Source: Mesonia sp.
GTDB taxonomy: Bacteria; Bacteroidota; Bacteroidia; Flavobacteriales; Flavobacteriaceae
Direction of reading: 5' to 3'
Length of the DNA: 64,000 nt
NCBI GenBank assembly: GCA_012964435.1
Contig: DTTX01000034.1
Location: 96,005-160,004, forward strand
The translations under genes and the position numbers were made by a program. Shown here in pieces: positions 19,140 through 28,520 of the stretch. The notes below the pieces were generated by a model. The model was given only the letters and a program-made list of their open reading frames with translations. It ran no database searches and was not told the DNA's origin. Each line of letters begins with the position of its first letter. The stretch's first letter is position 1.

Positions 19140-20792
19140 TTAGTTAAGTAATTCTTTTGCGTGGGCAATAGCCGATGCAGATTTTTCTTTGCCACCAAGC
19201 ATTTCAGCCAATTCTTCTATACGCTCATTTTTAGATAAAACCGAAATATTTGTCTTAGTGATCTCGTTTTCGGTTTGCTTGTAAACTTTAAAATGATGAT
19301 TTCCTTTTGCAGCAATTTGCGGTAAATGCGTAATCGATATTACTTGCATCTCCTGTCCCATATCGCTCATAATTACTGCCATTTTTTGGGCAATATCACC
19401 AGAAACTCCGGTATCGATCTCATCAAAAATAATCGTAGGCAGTTTGCTATAATTCGCTAAAATACTTTTTATGGCTAAGGTAATTCTAGATAACTCTCCA
19501 CCAGAGGCTGCTTTTTTAATATCATTAAAATTTGCGCCTTTATTGGCTGCTAACTTCCACTCGATCGTATCTAAACCTTTTGGAGTAAAGTTTGAAGTAT
19601 GCGCTAATTCTACTTTTAACTTTGCATCGGGCATTCCTACTTGAGTAAGAATTTTCTCGACTGAAGTTTGAAACTGCGGAATTACCTTTTTACGATTCTC
19701 ATAGATTTTCTTCGCTATATTTTGAGTCGCTGTTTTCGCTTTTGCAATACGATCGTTCAATGCTGAAATTTCTTCTTCAGCGTTTTCTGAAGTCGCTACT
19801 TTTTGCGCTAATTCTTCTTGCAACTGAAGTAATTCTTCTACCGAATCGATATGATGCTTTTTCTGTAAACTATATAATTGCTGAAGTTTATCGTTTACAA
19901 AACTTAAGGTTTCAGGATCGGCTTCTACTTTATTTTCTAAGCGTTCAATTTCTACCGACATATCTTCTACTTCGATCAAAACACTTTCAATACGTTCAGA
20001 AAGTGATTTGTATTGATCTCCGTAATTCTCTAGAGCATTCAATCTATTTTTTACTTCTTGCAAGATCGAAATCCCGCCAATATCTTCTTGTTGTAAATGA
20101 TGCGAAGCTGCTGAAAGGTTTTCTTTCAACTCTTCAACATTATTCAATTCTTGGTATTGCGCTTCTAGCTCTTCTTGTATTCCTTCTTTCAGCTCTACTT
20201 CTTTTAATTCATTCAGCAAAAACAAATTATAATTATAAGTAGCAGAAGCTTCTTTTTGAGCTTCGTTTAATTCTTTTAATTGCTGAAGTAATTTCTGATA
20301 GCTTTTATAAGAAGCTTGATAATTTTGAAGTTCTTCTTTGTTACCGGCTAAAGCATCGATTACCTGAAACTGATAGTCTGCATCGCCAATAAACAAGGTA
20401 TCGTGCTGACTATGAATATCGACCAATCGATTACCCAACACGGCTAACTTTTGAAGCGTAGCAGGAGTGTCATTAATAAAAGCTCTAGATTTACCCGATG
20501 GTAAAATCTCTCGCCGAATAATTGTTTGCGGCTCGTAATCGAGGTCGTGCTCTTCAAAAATAGCTTGAAGATCGTAGGCTTCAATTTGAAAAGTACCTTC
20601 TACAACGCATTTTTTTTCAGGATTTCTAATCGCACTCAAATCGGCACGTTTACCTAATAAAAGCGACAAAGCTCCTAATAAAATAGATTTTCCGGCACCT
20701 GTTTCTCCGGTTATAATGGTAAATTGATCTTGAAGTTGAAGATGAGCATCTTCAATTAAAGCAAAATTCTTTATAGAAAGTGATGTAAGCAA
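19140..20792 (-). CDS. recN: DNA repair protein RecN
   Basis: RecN is an SMC-like ATPase acting in recombinational repair of double-strand breaks. The 550-residue product starts LTSLSIKNFALIED and has Walker A GETGAGKSILLGAL, a central coiled-coil region (about 150-370, rich in E, K, L and Q), the ABC signature ASGGELSRITLAIK and Walker B TIIFDEIDTGVSG with a following D-loop. Length and order are typical. It follows the DUF4835 gene after 63 bases, with a weak promoter-like TATATTTA at 20813-20820, so it may be transcribed both from the operon and alone. Confidence 0.96.
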   Translation of the reverse strand: MLTSLSIKNFALIEDAHLQLQDQFTIITGETGAGKSILLGALSLLLGKRADLSAIRNPEKKCVVEGTFQIEAYDLQAIFEEHDLDYEPQTIIRREILPSGKSRAFINDTPATLQKLAVLGNRLVDIHSQHDTLFIGDADYQFQVIDALAGNKEELQNYQASYKSYQKLLQQLKELNEAQKEASATYNYNLFLLNELKEVELKEGIQEELEAQYQELNNVEELKENLSAASHHLQQEDIGGISILQEVKNRLNALENYGDQYKSLSERIESVLIEVEDMSVEIERLENKVEADPETLSFVNDKLQQLYSLQKKHHIDSVEELLQLQEELAQKVATSENAEEEISALNDRIAKAKTATQNIAKKIYENRKKVIPQFQTSVEKILTQVGMPDAKLKVELAHTSNFTPKGLDTIEWKLAANKGANFNDIKKAASGGELSRITLAIKSILANYSKLPTIIFDEIDTGVSGDIAQKMAVIMSDMGQEMQVISITHLPQIAAKGNHHFKVYKQTENEITKTNISVLSKNERIEELAEMLGGKEKSASAIAHAKELLN

Positions 20793-20855
20793 TTCTCTGA
20801 ACTATTTTTAGGTAAATATACGAGGGAAATTTTGCTTATAGAAAGACTAAGAAAA

Positions 20856-21746
20856 TTAATTTCTTATCGTATTCCATTTTGTGTTGTAAAGCGGAGCGAT
20901 ACGTTTAAGATTGGCAACTACTTCTGTTAGATTAATTCTCGGACCGCCACTAAATATGTTTTTAACCTCATCAGATTTTGCATCAAAAAAACTTCGCATC
21001 AAAATAGAGTTTGGTCGAGAATTATTTACTTCTCGCAAAGTCTGAATAGCTTTTACTATATTATTTTTACCCAATTCTAGATCTTGATACATCACATCTA
21101 AACCTTCTCGATGGTAAACATATAAAGCTTGACGGTAATTTGTAAAATTATTAGAAAGTAAATCTGCATTTAATCTAAATCTAGACTGATTACCATCTGA
21201 AGATTGCCAACCTTCCGCCCCACCTTGTTGAGCGGTATTTACAATTAAATTCGCTTCTTCGTGATACTTAGAACCTCCTTGTGGCGCAAAAGTATCTCCG
21301 TCGATCCCTAAAATAGTATACACATAAAATGCTACAGTCGACACTAAATTAGAAGAATATGTATTTGGATTATAATCTAAAGGTTGAAACTCGGTGTAAC
21401 GAAATCTAAATTGATCGTCCTTAAAATTGAATATTGGTGTAGATGTCGTTGAACCATAAACAGGTCTCGATGCTTGTACTTGCAATGTTGCAGTAAAATA
21501 ATCTGAACCATATTCAGTTACATTAATAAAGAAATTACAATCTATCTTTTCATGGTTTTCAAGGCTATTGTCTGTCCACGTGTTTTGATTGATCAGATCT
21601 TCAACAGCACCTTCCAGCGTTTTAAAGATCGAAAGTTTTGTTCTACCCGTTTGCTCGGCATTTACGGTGACACTCGCGTTAAATTCTTGCGCAAAACTTA
21701 CCAAAGAGAATAAGAATAATAAAAGTGTAAATTTAATTTTCATCAT
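20856..21746 (-). CDS. DUF4835 family protein (PorD-like, T9SS-associated)
   Basis: This 296-residue exported protein has a signal peptide (about 1-19, ending in SFAQ) and matches the DUF4835 family in length and features: VNAEQTGRTKLSIFKTLE near the N-terminus, RPVYGS, and a C-terminal RSFFDAKSDE segment. From memory this family is annotated in Flavobacteriia as a type IX secretion-associated protein (PorD), which fits the three T9SS cargo genes nearby, but that assignment is not provable here. Its start overlaps coaBC by 14 bases, and two adjacent ATGs are possible. It is the last gene of the bamD-rpoZ-coaBC cluster. Confidence 0.85.
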   Translation of the reverse strand: MMKIKFTLLLFLFSLVSFAQEFNASVTVNAEQTGRTKLSIFKTLEGAVEDLINQNTWTDNSLENHEKIDCNFFINVTEYGSDYFTATLQVQASRPVYGSTTSTPIFNFKDDQFRFRYTEFQPLDYNPNTYSSNLVSTVAFYVYTILGIDGDTFAPQGGSKYHEEANLIVNTAQQGGAEGWQSSDGNQSRFRLNADLLSNNFTNYRQALYVYHREGLDVMYQDLELGKNNIVKAIQTLREVNNSRPNSILMRSFFDAKSDEVKNIFSGGPRINLTEVVANLKRIAPLYNTKWNTIRN

Positions 21747-22935
21747 GGTAAATTACTTCATTTAAAATATCTTTTGCAACCTCTTGTTTCGATTTTAAAT
21801 CAAATTCTTTAATTTGATCGGGGTAAATGATCTTTATTTTATTTGTCGCCGCTTGAAAGCCCGCACCTTTATCGTTTAAAGAATTCAACACAATAAAGTC
21901 TAAATTTTTTCGAGCTAATTTGCCTTTAGCATTTTCTACTTCATTTTCGGTTTCTAAAGCAAAACCTACCAAAAGCTGATCTTTTTTTGCTTTGCCAAGT
22001 GAAAGCAAAATATCTTGTGTTTTTTCTAATTCAATAGAAATTTCAGCATCAGATTTTTTAATTTTCTGAGGAGCGATTTGCTTCGGTTTATAATCTGAAA
22101 CGGCTGCCGCAGCAATTGCCACATTCACCTCAGCGTAATATTGATGTACTTGCTCGTACATTTCTTGTGTACTCGTAACCCGAACCAGCTTGATATTTTG
22201 ATGTGTAACCTGTAAAGCTGTTGGACCGCTTACTAAAATTACTTCTGCACCGAGACTTGCGGCTTCTTCTGCAATGGCATAACCCATTTTTCCGCTAGAA
22301 TGGTTTCCTATAAAACGTACAGGATCGATCGCTTCGTATGTTGGACCGGCAGTAATTAATATTTTTTTTTGGTAAAGCGGAAGTTGTGCTTGCAGGTCTT
22401 TGGTGATAAATTGAACGATCTCTTCCGGTTCTGCCATTCGACCTTCGCCGCTTAAACCGCTTGCCAATTCACCTGAACCTACAGGAATCATTTTATTCTG
22501 AAATTCTTCTAATTTCTGGAGGCTCGCTTTGGTTGACGGATGTTTATACATATCTAAATCCATCGCAGGTGCAAAATAAACCGGACATTTAGCAGAAAGG
22601 TAAGTTGCTAAAAGAATATTATCGCTATGGCCGTTGGCCATTTTAGAAAGTGTGTTGGCAGTTGCGGGAGCGATTAGCATAAAATCTGCCCACAACCCAA
22701 GATCGACGTGATTGTTCCAGGTTTCGCCTTCTTCGTTTGTAAAGGAAGAGACTACTTCGTTCTTCGATAAAGTAGAAAGGGTAAGAGGAGTAACAAACTC
22801 CTTAGCTTCTGGAGTCATTACTACTCTTACCTCTGCTCCGGCTTTTATAAAAAGCCTTACAATATAAGCGGTTTTATAGGCAGCGATACCTGCTGTAACG
22901 CCAAGTAAAACTTTTTTACCGCTTAACATAGACAT
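21733..22935 (-). CDS. coaBC: Bifunctional phosphopantothenoylcysteine decarboxylase/phosphopantothenate-cysteine ligase
   Basis: CoaBC joins cysteine to 4-phosphopantothenate and decarboxylates the product to phosphopantetheine in CoA synthesis. This 400-residue fusion has the N-terminal FMN-binding flavoprotein domain (GVTAGIAAYK, an HVDLG segment, APATANTL and the APAMDLDMY substrate clamp). The C-terminal CoaB domain includes TAGPTYEAIDPVRFI, AAAVSDYKP and a KIKK segment. It overlaps DUF4835 downstream and follows rpoZ after 4 bases, so it belongs to the bamD operon. Confidence 0.96.
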   Translation of the reverse strand: MSMLSGKKVLLGVTAGIAAYKTAYIVRLFIKAGAEVRVVMTPEAKEFVTPLTLSTLSKNEVVSSFTNEEGETWNNHVDLGLWADFMLIAPATANTLSKMANGHSDNILLATYLSAKCPVYFAPAMDLDMYKHPSTKASLQKLEEFQNKMIPVGSGELASGLSGEGRMAEPEEIVQFITKDLQAQLPLYQKKILITAGPTYEAIDPVRFIGNHSSGKMGYAIAEEAASLGAEVILVSGPTALQVTHQNIKLVRVTSTQEMYEQVHQYYAEVNVAIAAAAVSDYKPKQIAPQKIKKSDAEISIELEKTQDILLSLGKAKKDQLLVGFALETENEVENAKGKLARKNLDFIVLNSLNDKGAGFQAATNKIKIIYPDQIKEFDLKSKQEVAKDILNEVIYHDEN

Positions 22936-22939
22936 CTTA

Positions 22940-23266
22940 CTAGTCTAAGTTACTTTTTGTATTTCTAAAGTAGATTTTATCTTCTAACCACTCTTGTACT
23001 GCTAACGCTTGTGGTTTAGGTAATCTTTCGTAAAACTTAGAAACTTCAATTTGTTCTTTGTTTTCAAAGATCTCATCTAAGCTATCTGTATAGGTAGCAA
23101 ATTCATCTAACTTTTCTAAAAGCTCTTTTTTAATTTCAGTATTGATCTGAGTAGCTCTTTTAGAAATGATCGAAATCGCTTCATAGATGTTATCGGTAGG
23201 AGCATCTACTAAGTTTTTATCGATCGTAGTTGTATTTACAGGAGCTTCTGTTTTCTTTAAATCCAT
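22940..23266 (-). CDS. rpoZ: RNA polymerase omega subunit (Bacteroidota type)
   Basis: This 108-residue protein fits the Bacteroidota form of omega: a variable N-terminal extension, then DNIYEAISIISKRATQI matching the conserved omega core, then a C-terminal region containing FYERLPKPQALAVQEW. It assists folding of the beta-prime subunit into RNA polymerase. It sits 3 bases after bamD and 4 bases before coaBC; omega next to coaBC is a conserved arrangement in this phylum. Confidence 0.9.
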   Translation of the reverse strand: MDLKKTEAPVNTTTIDKNLVDAPTDNIYEAISIISKRATQINTEIKKELLEKLDEFATYTDSLDEIFENKEQIEVSKFYERLPKPQALAVQEWLEDKIYFRNTKSNLD

Positions 23267-23269
23267 AAT

Positions 23270-24097
23270 TTATGAATTAGAATTAGTGTTATTTGTTTGT
23301 AATCTTTCTTCTATATCTTCTAAATGAGCATTTGCTTGTTGAACAAATTCTCCTTCAGGATAATACTTCATATAATCTTCGTAATATTCTTGAGCAACTT
23401 TTAAACGCTCAGGAACTAAAACTGCATAACTATTGATCGCTAATAAATAAGCCGAATCTAATTTGTAGAAATAGGCTTTTTCTAAATAATCTGAACCGGG
23501 ATTGTCTTCAATAAAGTTATTTAACGCAGCAATTGCAGCTTTATAATCTTCGGTATGGTGATATTGCTTTGCGATCTCGTAAGCCTTTTCATCTAACTTA
23601 TCTCTAAGATCGCCAACGTATTCGTTAGCATCACCAATATACTCCCCATCTGGATATCTAGAAATATATTCTTGAAATTTATTGATAGCTTTATAGGTTT
23701 CTGTTTGATCTAAACTGTATCTTGGAGAAACTTCGTAATAGCTTTTTGCACTTTTATAAAATGCTTCTTCGGTCTTTTCACTTCTTGGATAAGCTTTGGT
23801 AAAGCGCTCAAATTGATAACCAGAATCAAAATAACTTTCTAACTCATAATAAGTATTAGAGTAAATATAAGCTAAACGTTCTCCTTGTGGTTTCCCACGG
23901 TATTGCGGAACGATTTGATCTAATAATCGAAGTGATTTTTTAAGTTTGCTCTTTTTATTCTCTTTAATACCTTGAGTATAAAGACTATCTGCCATGGCAT
24001 ATTTAGCCTTGATATCGTCTTCTTTTAAAACTTTTTGGTACTCACTACAAGCACCTAAAGTTAGTACACTTAAAAGAATAAAAGTTAAATTACGCAT
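23270..24097 (-). CDS. bamD: Outer membrane assembly lipoprotein BamD
   Basis: BamD is the TPR lipoprotein of the beta-barrel assembly machine. The protein has a lipoprotein signal (NLTFILLSVLTLGACSE, lipobox LGAC) followed by tandem TPR-like helices with FYKSAKSYYE and YPDGEYIGDA repeats. The frame opens at 24109 (MFLK), but I place the start at the next ATG, 24097 (MRNL). A perfect promoter element at 24114-24121 would put the transcription start too close to the first ATG, and the shorter form begins with a standard signal peptide. It leads the bamD-rpoZ-coaBC-DUF4835 operon. Confidence 0.93.
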   Translation of the reverse strand: MRNLTFILLSVLTLGACSEYQKVLKEDDIKAKYAMADSLYTQGIKENKKSKLKKSLRLLDQIVPQYRGKPQGERLAYIYSNTYYELESYFDSGYQFERFTKAYPRSEKTEEAFYKSAKSYYEVSPRYSLDQTETYKAINKFQEYISRYPDGEYIGDANEYVGDLRDKLDEKAYEIAKQYHHTEDYKAAIAALNNFIEDNPGSDYLEKAYFYKLDSAYLLAINSYAVLVPERLKVAQEYYEDYMKYYPEGEFVQQANAHLEDIEERLQTNNTNSNS

Positions 24098-24113
24098 TTT
24101 TAAAAACATCTTG

Positions 24114-24121
24114 CAAAAGTA
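24114..24121 (-). promoter_or_regulatory. Bacteroidota -7 element for the bamD operon
   Basis: The minus strand reads TACTTTTG, a perfect match to TAnnTTTG, 16 bases upstream of the bamD start chosen here. No convincing -33 TTTG is seen at the expected spacing. Confidence 0.5.
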
Positions 24122-24197
24122 CTTTATTAATATGGATTATAAAAATTTCTATTTCTTTAATTTAAACCGTGATTTAGCGAAGATATTTTATAAAACC

Positions 24198-25076
24198 TTA
24201 GTTATTTTCTTCTACAAATTTTGAAATTTTTGCAGTCAAATTTTCACTCGCTTCTACTAATGGCAAACGCACATAATCTTCTGCTAAACCTAATTTTTTA
24301 AATACAGCTTTAATGCCTGCAGGATTCCCTTCTTCAAAAATTAGATCGATCGCCGGAGCAATTTGGTAATGAATTTTATAAGCTTCATCTACTTCTCTAC
24401 TCAAGCCTAACTGAACCATTTCTGCAAATTGCTTCGGAAAACCTTCTGCAATCACAGAAATTACTCCAGCTCCACCGGCCAACACCATTGGTAAAGTTAG
24501 CATATCGTCACCAGAGATCACTAAAAAGTCTTTGGGCGTTTGGCTAATCATTTCCATAGCTTGTACCATATTTCCTGCTGCTTCTTTGATCCCGATAATG
24601 TTTTCAAAATCGTTTGCTAATCTTGCTACGGTTGCCGGAGACATATTAGAACTGGTTCTTCCCGGTACGTTATACAAAATGACGGGTAAAGTTGCCGCTT
24701 GTGACACTTTTTTAAAGTGTTGATAAATACCTTCTTGCGTCGGCTTTACATAATATGGTGAAACTGAAAGGATTGCATCAAAACCTTCTAAGTTTTCAGT
24801 TTTAATTTGCTCACAAACTGCTTGTGTGTTGTTACCGCCAATACCTAAAACTAAAGGCAATTCAGCATTATTTTCTTCAACAATAGTTTGTTTTACTAAT
24901 TCTCTTTCATTTTTATTTAGCGTAGCATATTCTCCCGTAGTTCCTAAAACTACAATATAATTAATCCCATTTTGTTTTTGAAAACGTACAAGTTCTTTTA
25001 AAGCTTCAACATCTACAGAGCGATCTTCTTTAAATGGGGTAATTAATGCCACTCCGGTTCCTACAAACTTTTTCAT
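24198..25076 (-). CDS. dapA: 4-hydroxy-tetrahydrodipicolinate synthase
   Basis: DapA condenses pyruvate and aspartate semialdehyde, the first committed step to lysine and diaminopimelate. The 292-residue TIM barrel has [10 protein letters not shown] (substrate loop), the catalytic Tyr in LYNVPGRT, and the Schiff-base Lys in [10 protein letters not shown]. Length is typical. It follows the DUF6913 gene by 5 bases, so the two are probably co-transcribed from the promoter near 25601. Confidence 0.96.
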   Translation of the reverse strand: MKKFVGTGVALITPFKEDRSVDVEALKELVRFQKQNGINYIVVLGTTGEYATLNKNERELVKQTIVEENNAELPLVLGIGGNNTQAVCEQIKTENLEGFDAILSVSPYYVKPTQEGIYQHFKKVSQAATLPVILYNVPGRTSSNMSPATVARLANDFENIIGIKEAAGNMVQAMEMISQTPKDFLVISGDDMLTLPMVLAGGAGVISVIAEGFPKQFAEMVQLGLSREVDEAYKIHYQIAPAIDLIFEEGNPAGIKAVFKKLGLAEDYVRLPLVEASENLTAKISKFVEENN

Positions 25077-25081
25077 TGGTC

Positions 25082-25579
25082 TTATTGATTTATAATAGCT
25101 AAATACTTTTTTAATTCTTTGATAAACAAACCTACTTCTGTTGCAGACACATTGATCTGTAAATCGTTTAGTTTTTTGTCTTGCTGCGAAAAGCCTACTT
25201 TTATTTTTGCTGAAGTTGAAACTCCTAACAAAATAAGCTCAGGTTGTGGTGTTTCAAAATAATTAACCAACACATCAAATTGTTCTTGCTGAAATTTTGC
25301 CGCAGCACTTTCTGATTTAAAAACTCCTTTCCACCCAAGATCGCTTCGCTTAAAACTTAATACTCCTTCTTCTGTTTTCTCTGAGAATAAGATCATTTCA
25401 ACCTTATTGCCTAACGAAGAAAAAGCTTTTTTTAGTTGATCGTAAGCAATTTCACTCAGCACTTTTTCATCTAGAATAACGCCTAACTTATCGATTTGAC
25501 GAACGGCTTTAGGACGATGATCATAGATGCTATTTTCTATGTATTTTTTTGCTGAACTTATTTTTAATTTCTGAAACAT
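25082..25579 (-). CDS. DUF6913 family protein
   Basis: This 165-residue protein is small, basic and soluble, starting [19 protein letters not shown] and containing a segment [14 protein letters not shown]. It fits DUF6913, a Flavobacteriia-restricted family without known function that is often beside dapA. No catalytic motif or signal peptide is apparent. It is the promoter-proximal gene of a two-gene unit with dapA. Confidence 0.75.
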   Translation of the reverse strand: MFQKLKISSAKKYIENSIYDHRPKAVRQIDKLGVILDEKVLSEIAYDQLKKAFSSLGNKVEMILFSEKTEEGVLSFKRSDLGWKGVFKSESAAAKFQQEQFDVLVNYFETPQPELILLGVSTSAKIKVGFSQQDKKLNDLQINVSATEVGLFIKELKKYLAIINQ

Positions 25580-25600
25580 TTACTTTTTATAACAGCCGCA

Positions 25601-25629
25601 CAAATGTAAGATTTCTTAAAGAATAACAA
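25601..25629 (-). promoter_or_regulatory. Promoter of the DUF6913-dapA unit
   Basis: On the minus strand, TACATTTG (plus coordinates 25601-25608) matches TAnnTTTG exactly, and TTG at 25627-25629 lies 18 bases upstream as the -33 element. It is 21 bases upstream of the DUF6913 start. This is one of the best -33/-7 pairs in the window. Confidence 0.6.
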
Positions 25630-25680
25630 TCGCATTCGCTTAGGATTTTTCTTGTGCTAAAACTTATGAATACTACAAAA

Positions 25681-25706
25681 AAAGCTGCCTAAGTTTAGGC
25701 AGCTTT
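25681..25706 (-). terminator. Terminator downstream of the M61 peptidase gene
   Basis: Perfect inverted repeat AAAGCTGCCTAA / TTAGGCAGCTTT with A and T runs on both sides, 26 bases past the M61 stop; it may function in both directions. Confidence 0.85.
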
Positions 25707-25731
25707 TTAAATATTTGCTAAAACTTAATTT

Positions 25732-27603
25732 CTAATTTTCTAACCAAGCTTTTCTAAGCTTTACGCGTTGATCGTCGCTAGAAAGCTCCATCTCTTGTAA
25801 TTTGGTTTCTTTATCTGTTGGCGTTTTATAAGTCGCTTCTAAAGTTTTCTCTTCACCATCACGCTCGATGATCATGGTTACTTGATCGCCTTCTTTCCAA
25901 CCGCGAGAACCCATAATTAAACCATATACGTTTTCGATATTATATTCGGTACCGTTTACAGATTTGATCACATCTTTTGGCTCTGCTCCTAATTCATTTA
26001 AAAATGAGTTGAAAGCAATTCCTTCTCTAAAAAACAATTCTTTTGTCTGTGGATTACCGTCGATGTAAGGTTGTTGTCCTTTTAAGAAAACTCCTGTTTG
26101 CACTTCAGATTCTGTTTCTTCAACACCTACTTTAGCAAAAAAGTCTCCGTAAGGGATTGGTGTAGTTCCTGTGATATAAGTATCGAAAAAGTTCTGAATT
26201 TCAGGATAGGTTAATTCAACAATCGCCGGGATCAATTCTTCATCTTCAAATGGTTTATCTTTTCCGTATTTGTTGCTTAATTTCTTCATTAGATCTAAAA
26301 TACCCATTTCGCCGTTACTTAATTCACGTAAACGAATATCTAAAGACATCCCGATTAATGCTCCTTTTTGGTAAACATTATAGTAACTGCTTTCGTATTC
26401 TTCATCTAAAATATTTTCACTCATAACCGTAAATGGCATCGTATCGTCAAATTGTTTAGAAGAAGTGATTTTCTCAGACATACGATCGTAAAAAGCTTGA
26501 TGATCGATCAAACCTTCTTTCACCTGAAATAAATTAGCGAAATATTCAGTTACGCCTTCATACATCCAAAGATGCTGAGACATTTCTGGGTCGTTATAAT
26601 CAAAATAATGAACTTCGTTAGAATGTACGCTTAACGGAGTAATAATATGGAAAAACTCGTGCGAAACTACATCTTTCATTGTTTCATTTAAACGTTCTAA
26701 CGGCATCGATTCCGGAAGCACAACCGTGGTCGAAGTATGATGTTCTAAAGCTCCAAAACCTTGCGCATCTTGTGCATTCACATCTGAAAGGTATAAAAGT
26801 ACCGCATAAACATCTGTATTATCGATTTCACCTAAAAATGCTTTTTGCGCTTGCATCATTTCTTTCATTTTAGGCGCAATATCTTCAACAGAATAAGCTT
26901 TGTTTGTTGAATAAACTTGTAATTTCACCTTCATCCCCTGCAACTGAAAGCTGGTTGTATCTGGTGTAGAATACATAATTGGATGATCGGTTACTTCAAA
27001 ATAACGATTCACATTAAATTGATCGGTAGCATAAGTTTGCTCTTCATCGGTACCAACGGCTACTTTTTTTAAGGAAGTTCCTGCGATTAGATCTTTTGGG
27101 TGCTTAATCACTAATTGGTATGGTTTTTCAGACATTCCGTCGAAATAACCTACAAATCCGTGTAAATTCAGCATAAAATTTTCACCGGCTTTAATATTTG
27201 TTCCGGCTGGTGAGAAAACACCTTCTTCCCCTTCAATATCGTAAGAATCGTTTACCCAATAAGTAACTTTATCTAATGCGGTTGCGTTGCTAATTTTCCA
27301 AGAATTATCATCTAATTTGGTAACGCTTAATTCATTTCCTTTATAATCGATCGCTTTTACACCTTCTATAAATTGTCCGTAATTATCGGTAGAATAAGTT
27401 CCCGGTACGGTTTTCGGAATGTAAAATGTAGTTTCTTCGGTAGTAAATTTTCCAGGATCTACACTTACCATGACTTTATCGTCGTCGACATTCACTAAAT
27501 CTAAATTGGCAACTACTAAATCGCTGTTTGTGTGTTGTTGCGTTGATTTACAACCTACTAAGGTTGCGATCGCAGCAACTGCATAAATTATTTTTTTCAT
27601 CAA
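25732..27603 (-). CDS. M61 family metallopeptidase (glycyl aminopeptidase-like) lipoprotein
   Basis: This 623-residue protein has a lipoprotein signal (IYAVAAIATLVGCKST, lipobox LVGC), a beta-rich N-terminal M61 domain, and a thermolysin-like catalytic core with zinc motif HEFFHIITP and third ligand Glu in YEGVTEYFA. A C-terminal PDZ domain (about 540-600) includes GAEPKDVIKSVNG. The family removes N-terminal glycine or other residues from peptides. It is likely anchored in the outer membrane facing the periplasm. It faces away from the 5-prime-nucleotidase pair. Confidence 0.92.
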   Translation of the reverse strand: MMKKIIYAVAAIATLVGCKSTQQHTNSDLVVANLDLVNVDDDKVMVSVDPGKFTTEETTFYIPKTVPGTYSTDNYGQFIEGVKAIDYKGNELSVTKLDDNSWKISNATALDKVTYWVNDSYDIEGEEGVFSPAGTNIKAGENFMLNLHGFVGYFDGMSEKPYQLVIKHPKDLIAGTSLKKVAVGTDEEQTYATDQFNVNRYFEVTDHPIMYSTPDTTSFQLQGMKVKLQVYSTNKAYSVEDIAPKMKEMMQAQKAFLGEIDNTDVYAVLLYLSDVNAQDAQGFGALEHHTSTTVVLPESMPLERLNETMKDVVSHEFFHIITPLSVHSNEVHYFDYNDPEMSQHLWMYEGVTEYFANLFQVKEGLIDHQAFYDRMSEKITSSKQFDDTMPFTVMSENILDEEYESSYYNVYQKGALIGMSLDIRLRELSNGEMGILDLMKKLSNKYGKDKPFEDEELIPAIVELTYPEIQNFFDTYITGTTPIPYGDFFAKVGVEETESEVQTGVFLKGQQPYIDGNPQTKELFFREGIAFNSFLNELGAEPKDVIKSVNGTEYNIENVYGLIMGSRGWKEGDQVTMIIERDGEEKTLEATYKTPTDKETKLQEMELSSDDQRVKLRKAWLEN

Positions 27604-27727
27604 TCAAGTTATTTTACACATAAGACTATCAATACGGCAAAAAGTTACATTAGAAGTCTTACTTTTTTTGAACGTAAAGATTAGGTTAGCTTTTTTATTT
27701 TCAGCCAAAGAAAACTATTTCTCTTCT

Positions 27728-27735
27728 TATCTTTG
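27728..27735 (+). promoter_or_regulatory. -7 promoter element for the nucleotidase pair
   Basis: TATCTTTG matches TAnnTTTG exactly, 19 bases before the lipoprotein gene at 27755 (or 13 before 27749). No clear -33 element. Confidence 0.45.
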
Positions 27736-27748
27736 CTCGTAAATTTAT

Positions 27749-28519
27749 TTGAAAATGAAAAAATTCTCCTTTTTTCTATCGATTTGTTGCATCGTAAGTC
27801 TAATTGCCTGTAAAGAACAAGCTTTACAAGTTTCTAAAATTGAAGGGAAAGAAATCAACATCAACGATTCTATTTCTTCTAATAAAGACTTAGATGAATT
27901 TATTGCGCCTTACGCAGAACATATTGAAGAAGAAATGAGCGCTACGTTAGCTTACGCGCCAAAATCACTTTCTAAAACCGATAGTAAATACAATACAGCG
28001 ATCGGAAATATGGAGGCCGATGCCGTGCTAGAAATGCTGCAACCGTTTTTCGTTACGCGTATGCAAGATAGTATTGACGGAGTTTTACTGAATTATGGCG
28101 GAATACGATCGACCATTAACCAAGGAAATATAACTACCAAAACCGGTTATAATATCATGCCTTTTGAAAATCAAGCGGTCGTGGTTAAACTTTCTGCGGA
28201 AGCGATGCAAGAATTATTCAATTATTTAGCTGAAAATCAAGCTGCGCATCCTATTAGCGGAATGCAACTTATTTTAAATCCTAACGGAAGCATTAACAAA
28301 GCCAACATTCAAAACAAAAAATTAGAAAACGGAAAGTTTTACTATATCGCCACCAACGATTACCTAAAAAACGGCGGCGATCATATGGATTTTTTCGCTA
28401 AGAATGATACGGTAATCACGATGAATTACAAGCTAAGAAACCTATTTATCGATTATTTTAAAAAGAAAGACACCATCGCGCCGGTAAGAGATGAACGTTT
28501 TATAAAATTAGAAGAGTAA
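27749..28519 (+). CDS. 5-prime-nucleotidase C-terminal domain lipoprotein
   Basis: This 256-residue protein has a lipoprotein signal (SICCIVSLIACKEQ, lipobox LIAC) and then only the substrate-binding C-terminal domain of UshA-type 5-prime-nucleotidases: NMEADAVLEML near residue 90, LLNYGGIRSTINQG, FENQAVVVKLS and YIATNDYLKNGGDHM. The catalytic metallophosphatase domain is encoded by the next gene, which begins one base after this stop. The two presumably form a complex that hydrolyses extracellular nucleotides. Both have their own export signals, so this is a genuine split and not a frameshift. A second in-frame ATG at 27755 could be the start. Confidence 0.9.
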   Translation: MKMKKFSFFLSICCIVSLIACKEQALQVSKIEGKEININDSISSNKDLDEFIAPYAEHIEEEMSATLAYAPKSLSKTDSKYNTAIGNMEADAVLEMLQPFFVTRMQDSIDGVLLNYGGIRSTINQGNITTKTGYNIMPFENQAVVVKLSAEAMQELFNYLAENQAAHPISGMQLILNPNGSINKANIQNKKLENGKFYYIATNDYLKNGGDHMDFFAKNDTVITMNYKLRNLFIDYFKKKDTIAPVRDERFIKLEE

Positions 28520-28520
28520 G

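Noticed and set aside
19742-20242. Long plus-strand frame (166 codons) opposite recN
   Set aside because: Antisense to the RecN coiled-coil region, whose biased codons leave the other strand open; the product is low-complexity leucine-rich.
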